Assembly: GCA_029379385.1 (NCBI GenBank)
Contig: CM055611.1
Location: forward strand, 5,952,001-6,016,000
DNA: 64,000 nucleotides
Source: Quillaja saponaria
Lineage: Eukaryota > Streptophyta > Magnoliopsida > Fabales > Quillajaceae
Reading direction: 5' to 3'
Below the pieces are notes generated by a model. That model searched no databases. It saw only the letters and a list, made by a program, of their open reading frames with translations, and had not been told where the DNA came from. Shown piece by piece: positions 63,106-64,000 of the stretch; within the stretch, counting starts at the first letter, position 1, and each line of letters begins with the position of its first letter. Position numbers and translations under genes: made by a program.

Positions 63106-64000
63106 GTGTAATGAGTTGTTTTATGCATTTCAAATTTCACTCACTTTAATTTAATGCATTTCATTCTGCCTAATAAAATTATGTCTACCAGCACTGTGTG
63201 TCTATTATTAGCTTTATGTGCATGTAAAAATTACTATTTGAAATTCTAAAGTTATGATCATGGGTACCCAATCAAGCTCCAATTGTTGGCCAAGCAAACT
63301 AACAGACACCTTTTCAGCTATATAATTATGAGGAGGAATGGTATCTAATAAGTCCACCCTTGTGACTATAAAGATCTATACAAAATAACCTGACCCAGAA
63401 GAGATGCATAATCAATTTTCAGCTTCTCATCATTTATTAAACGAGGCCCCTCGGATACTAAATAACCATTGGTACCAGGTTTTCACTTGATCTAGAGAGA
63501 GAATTGGAAAATGACATAAGGCTAAAACGTCGACGGTCATGAAAGGTATCTCAGCAAACACATTGCAAATATCGCCTCAATGAAAGGCACTACAGCAAAA
63601 AATTACAAATAAGGTAAAGAGAAAGTAGCAAAATATGTTAGTAAAATCAAGCAATATTAGTTATATGCCTTGTATGGGAAATGCCGAAAGTAAAAGACAA
63701 ACATATGATACATAAAATAGTGATCTCGTAAAGGAAGCATCAATTGCAATATAATATAAATGTATGTACTACCTTGAATAACTTTTACCAAAGAATGCAA
63801 AAGGCATAAATACAAAATCGATCGAACTAACTTATCAAACAACTACAGGAAATATCAATTCATTCCTCTTCTGGGTACTTTATATGATCTACAAAGGTAC
63901 TTTATGTGATCTATAGGACAACTCTGATACTTAGCCTTGAATTATTTGCGAAGTGTCACAACGCACTTTCTCATAATAGCTTTGGGTCCATCAAACAATC
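63106..64000. other. Unrecognised, probably gypsy 3' region
   Basis: AT-rich text with no coding frame follows directly on the gypsy integrase end. A 3' non-coding part or LTR is likely but cannot be shown without its partner copy. Confidence 0.4.

Overview
This is an AT-rich, repeat-laden stretch of a plant nuclear genome, almost certainly a eudicot. The evidence is a spliced cytosolic ribosomal protein gene with a telo-box promoter, an AIR12-type DOMON gene (a plant-only family), and many degenerate plant transposons. I cannot name the species. There are two recognisable host genes. The first is RPL32 (eL32), minus strand, coding exons between 33210 and 35041, with every exon joint readable. 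The second is an AIR12-like GPI-anchored DOMON protein, plus strand, 40880-41601, with a one-base frameshift inside its signal peptide. Nearly everything else is transposable elements and their decay products.

Layout from the left. 1-2160: two families of diverged tandem repeats. 2255-6963: a complete but mutated Ty1/copia element on the minus strand, with both LTRs, PBS, PPT and the target duplication GGATC, inserted in a 59-bp minisatellite. 7408-26700: a nest three levels deep. Long LTR-like repeats that begin TGTCACA on the plus strand stand at 7408 and 10252. The second is split by a 13.3-kb CACTA (En/Spm) transposon at 11461-24754, with TIRs, subterminal repeat arrays and broken TNPD and TNPA genes. 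The CACTA's own TNPA gene is split by an internally deleted Ty3/gypsy element from 18852 to about 22.7 kb. 27058-30560: a decayed hAT element of the BED-finger, RICESLEEPER/DAYSLEEPER-like type.

30.6-52.8 kb is the gene-bearing, mostly non-coding part. It holds RPL32, the AIR12-like gene, a TRIM-like miniature LTR element (46124-46478), an inverted pair of related MITE-like sequences (43175-43520 and 50893-51239), a 459-bp tandem duplication and TA microsatellites.

52784-64000 is a second nest. A copia element (5' LTR at 52784) is split in its integrase by another copia element (54859-60997, target duplication CTAAT/CTGAT). The inner element carries a 5'-truncated LINE fragment (about 59500-60440). 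The outer copia then runs into a Ty3/gypsy RNase H-integrase fragment (about 61790-63105).

I found no operon, CRISPR array or clearly new coding system. The most informative content is the insertion order preserved in the two nests, the possible recoding or inactivation of the AIR12-like gene, and a few small unclassified repeats.
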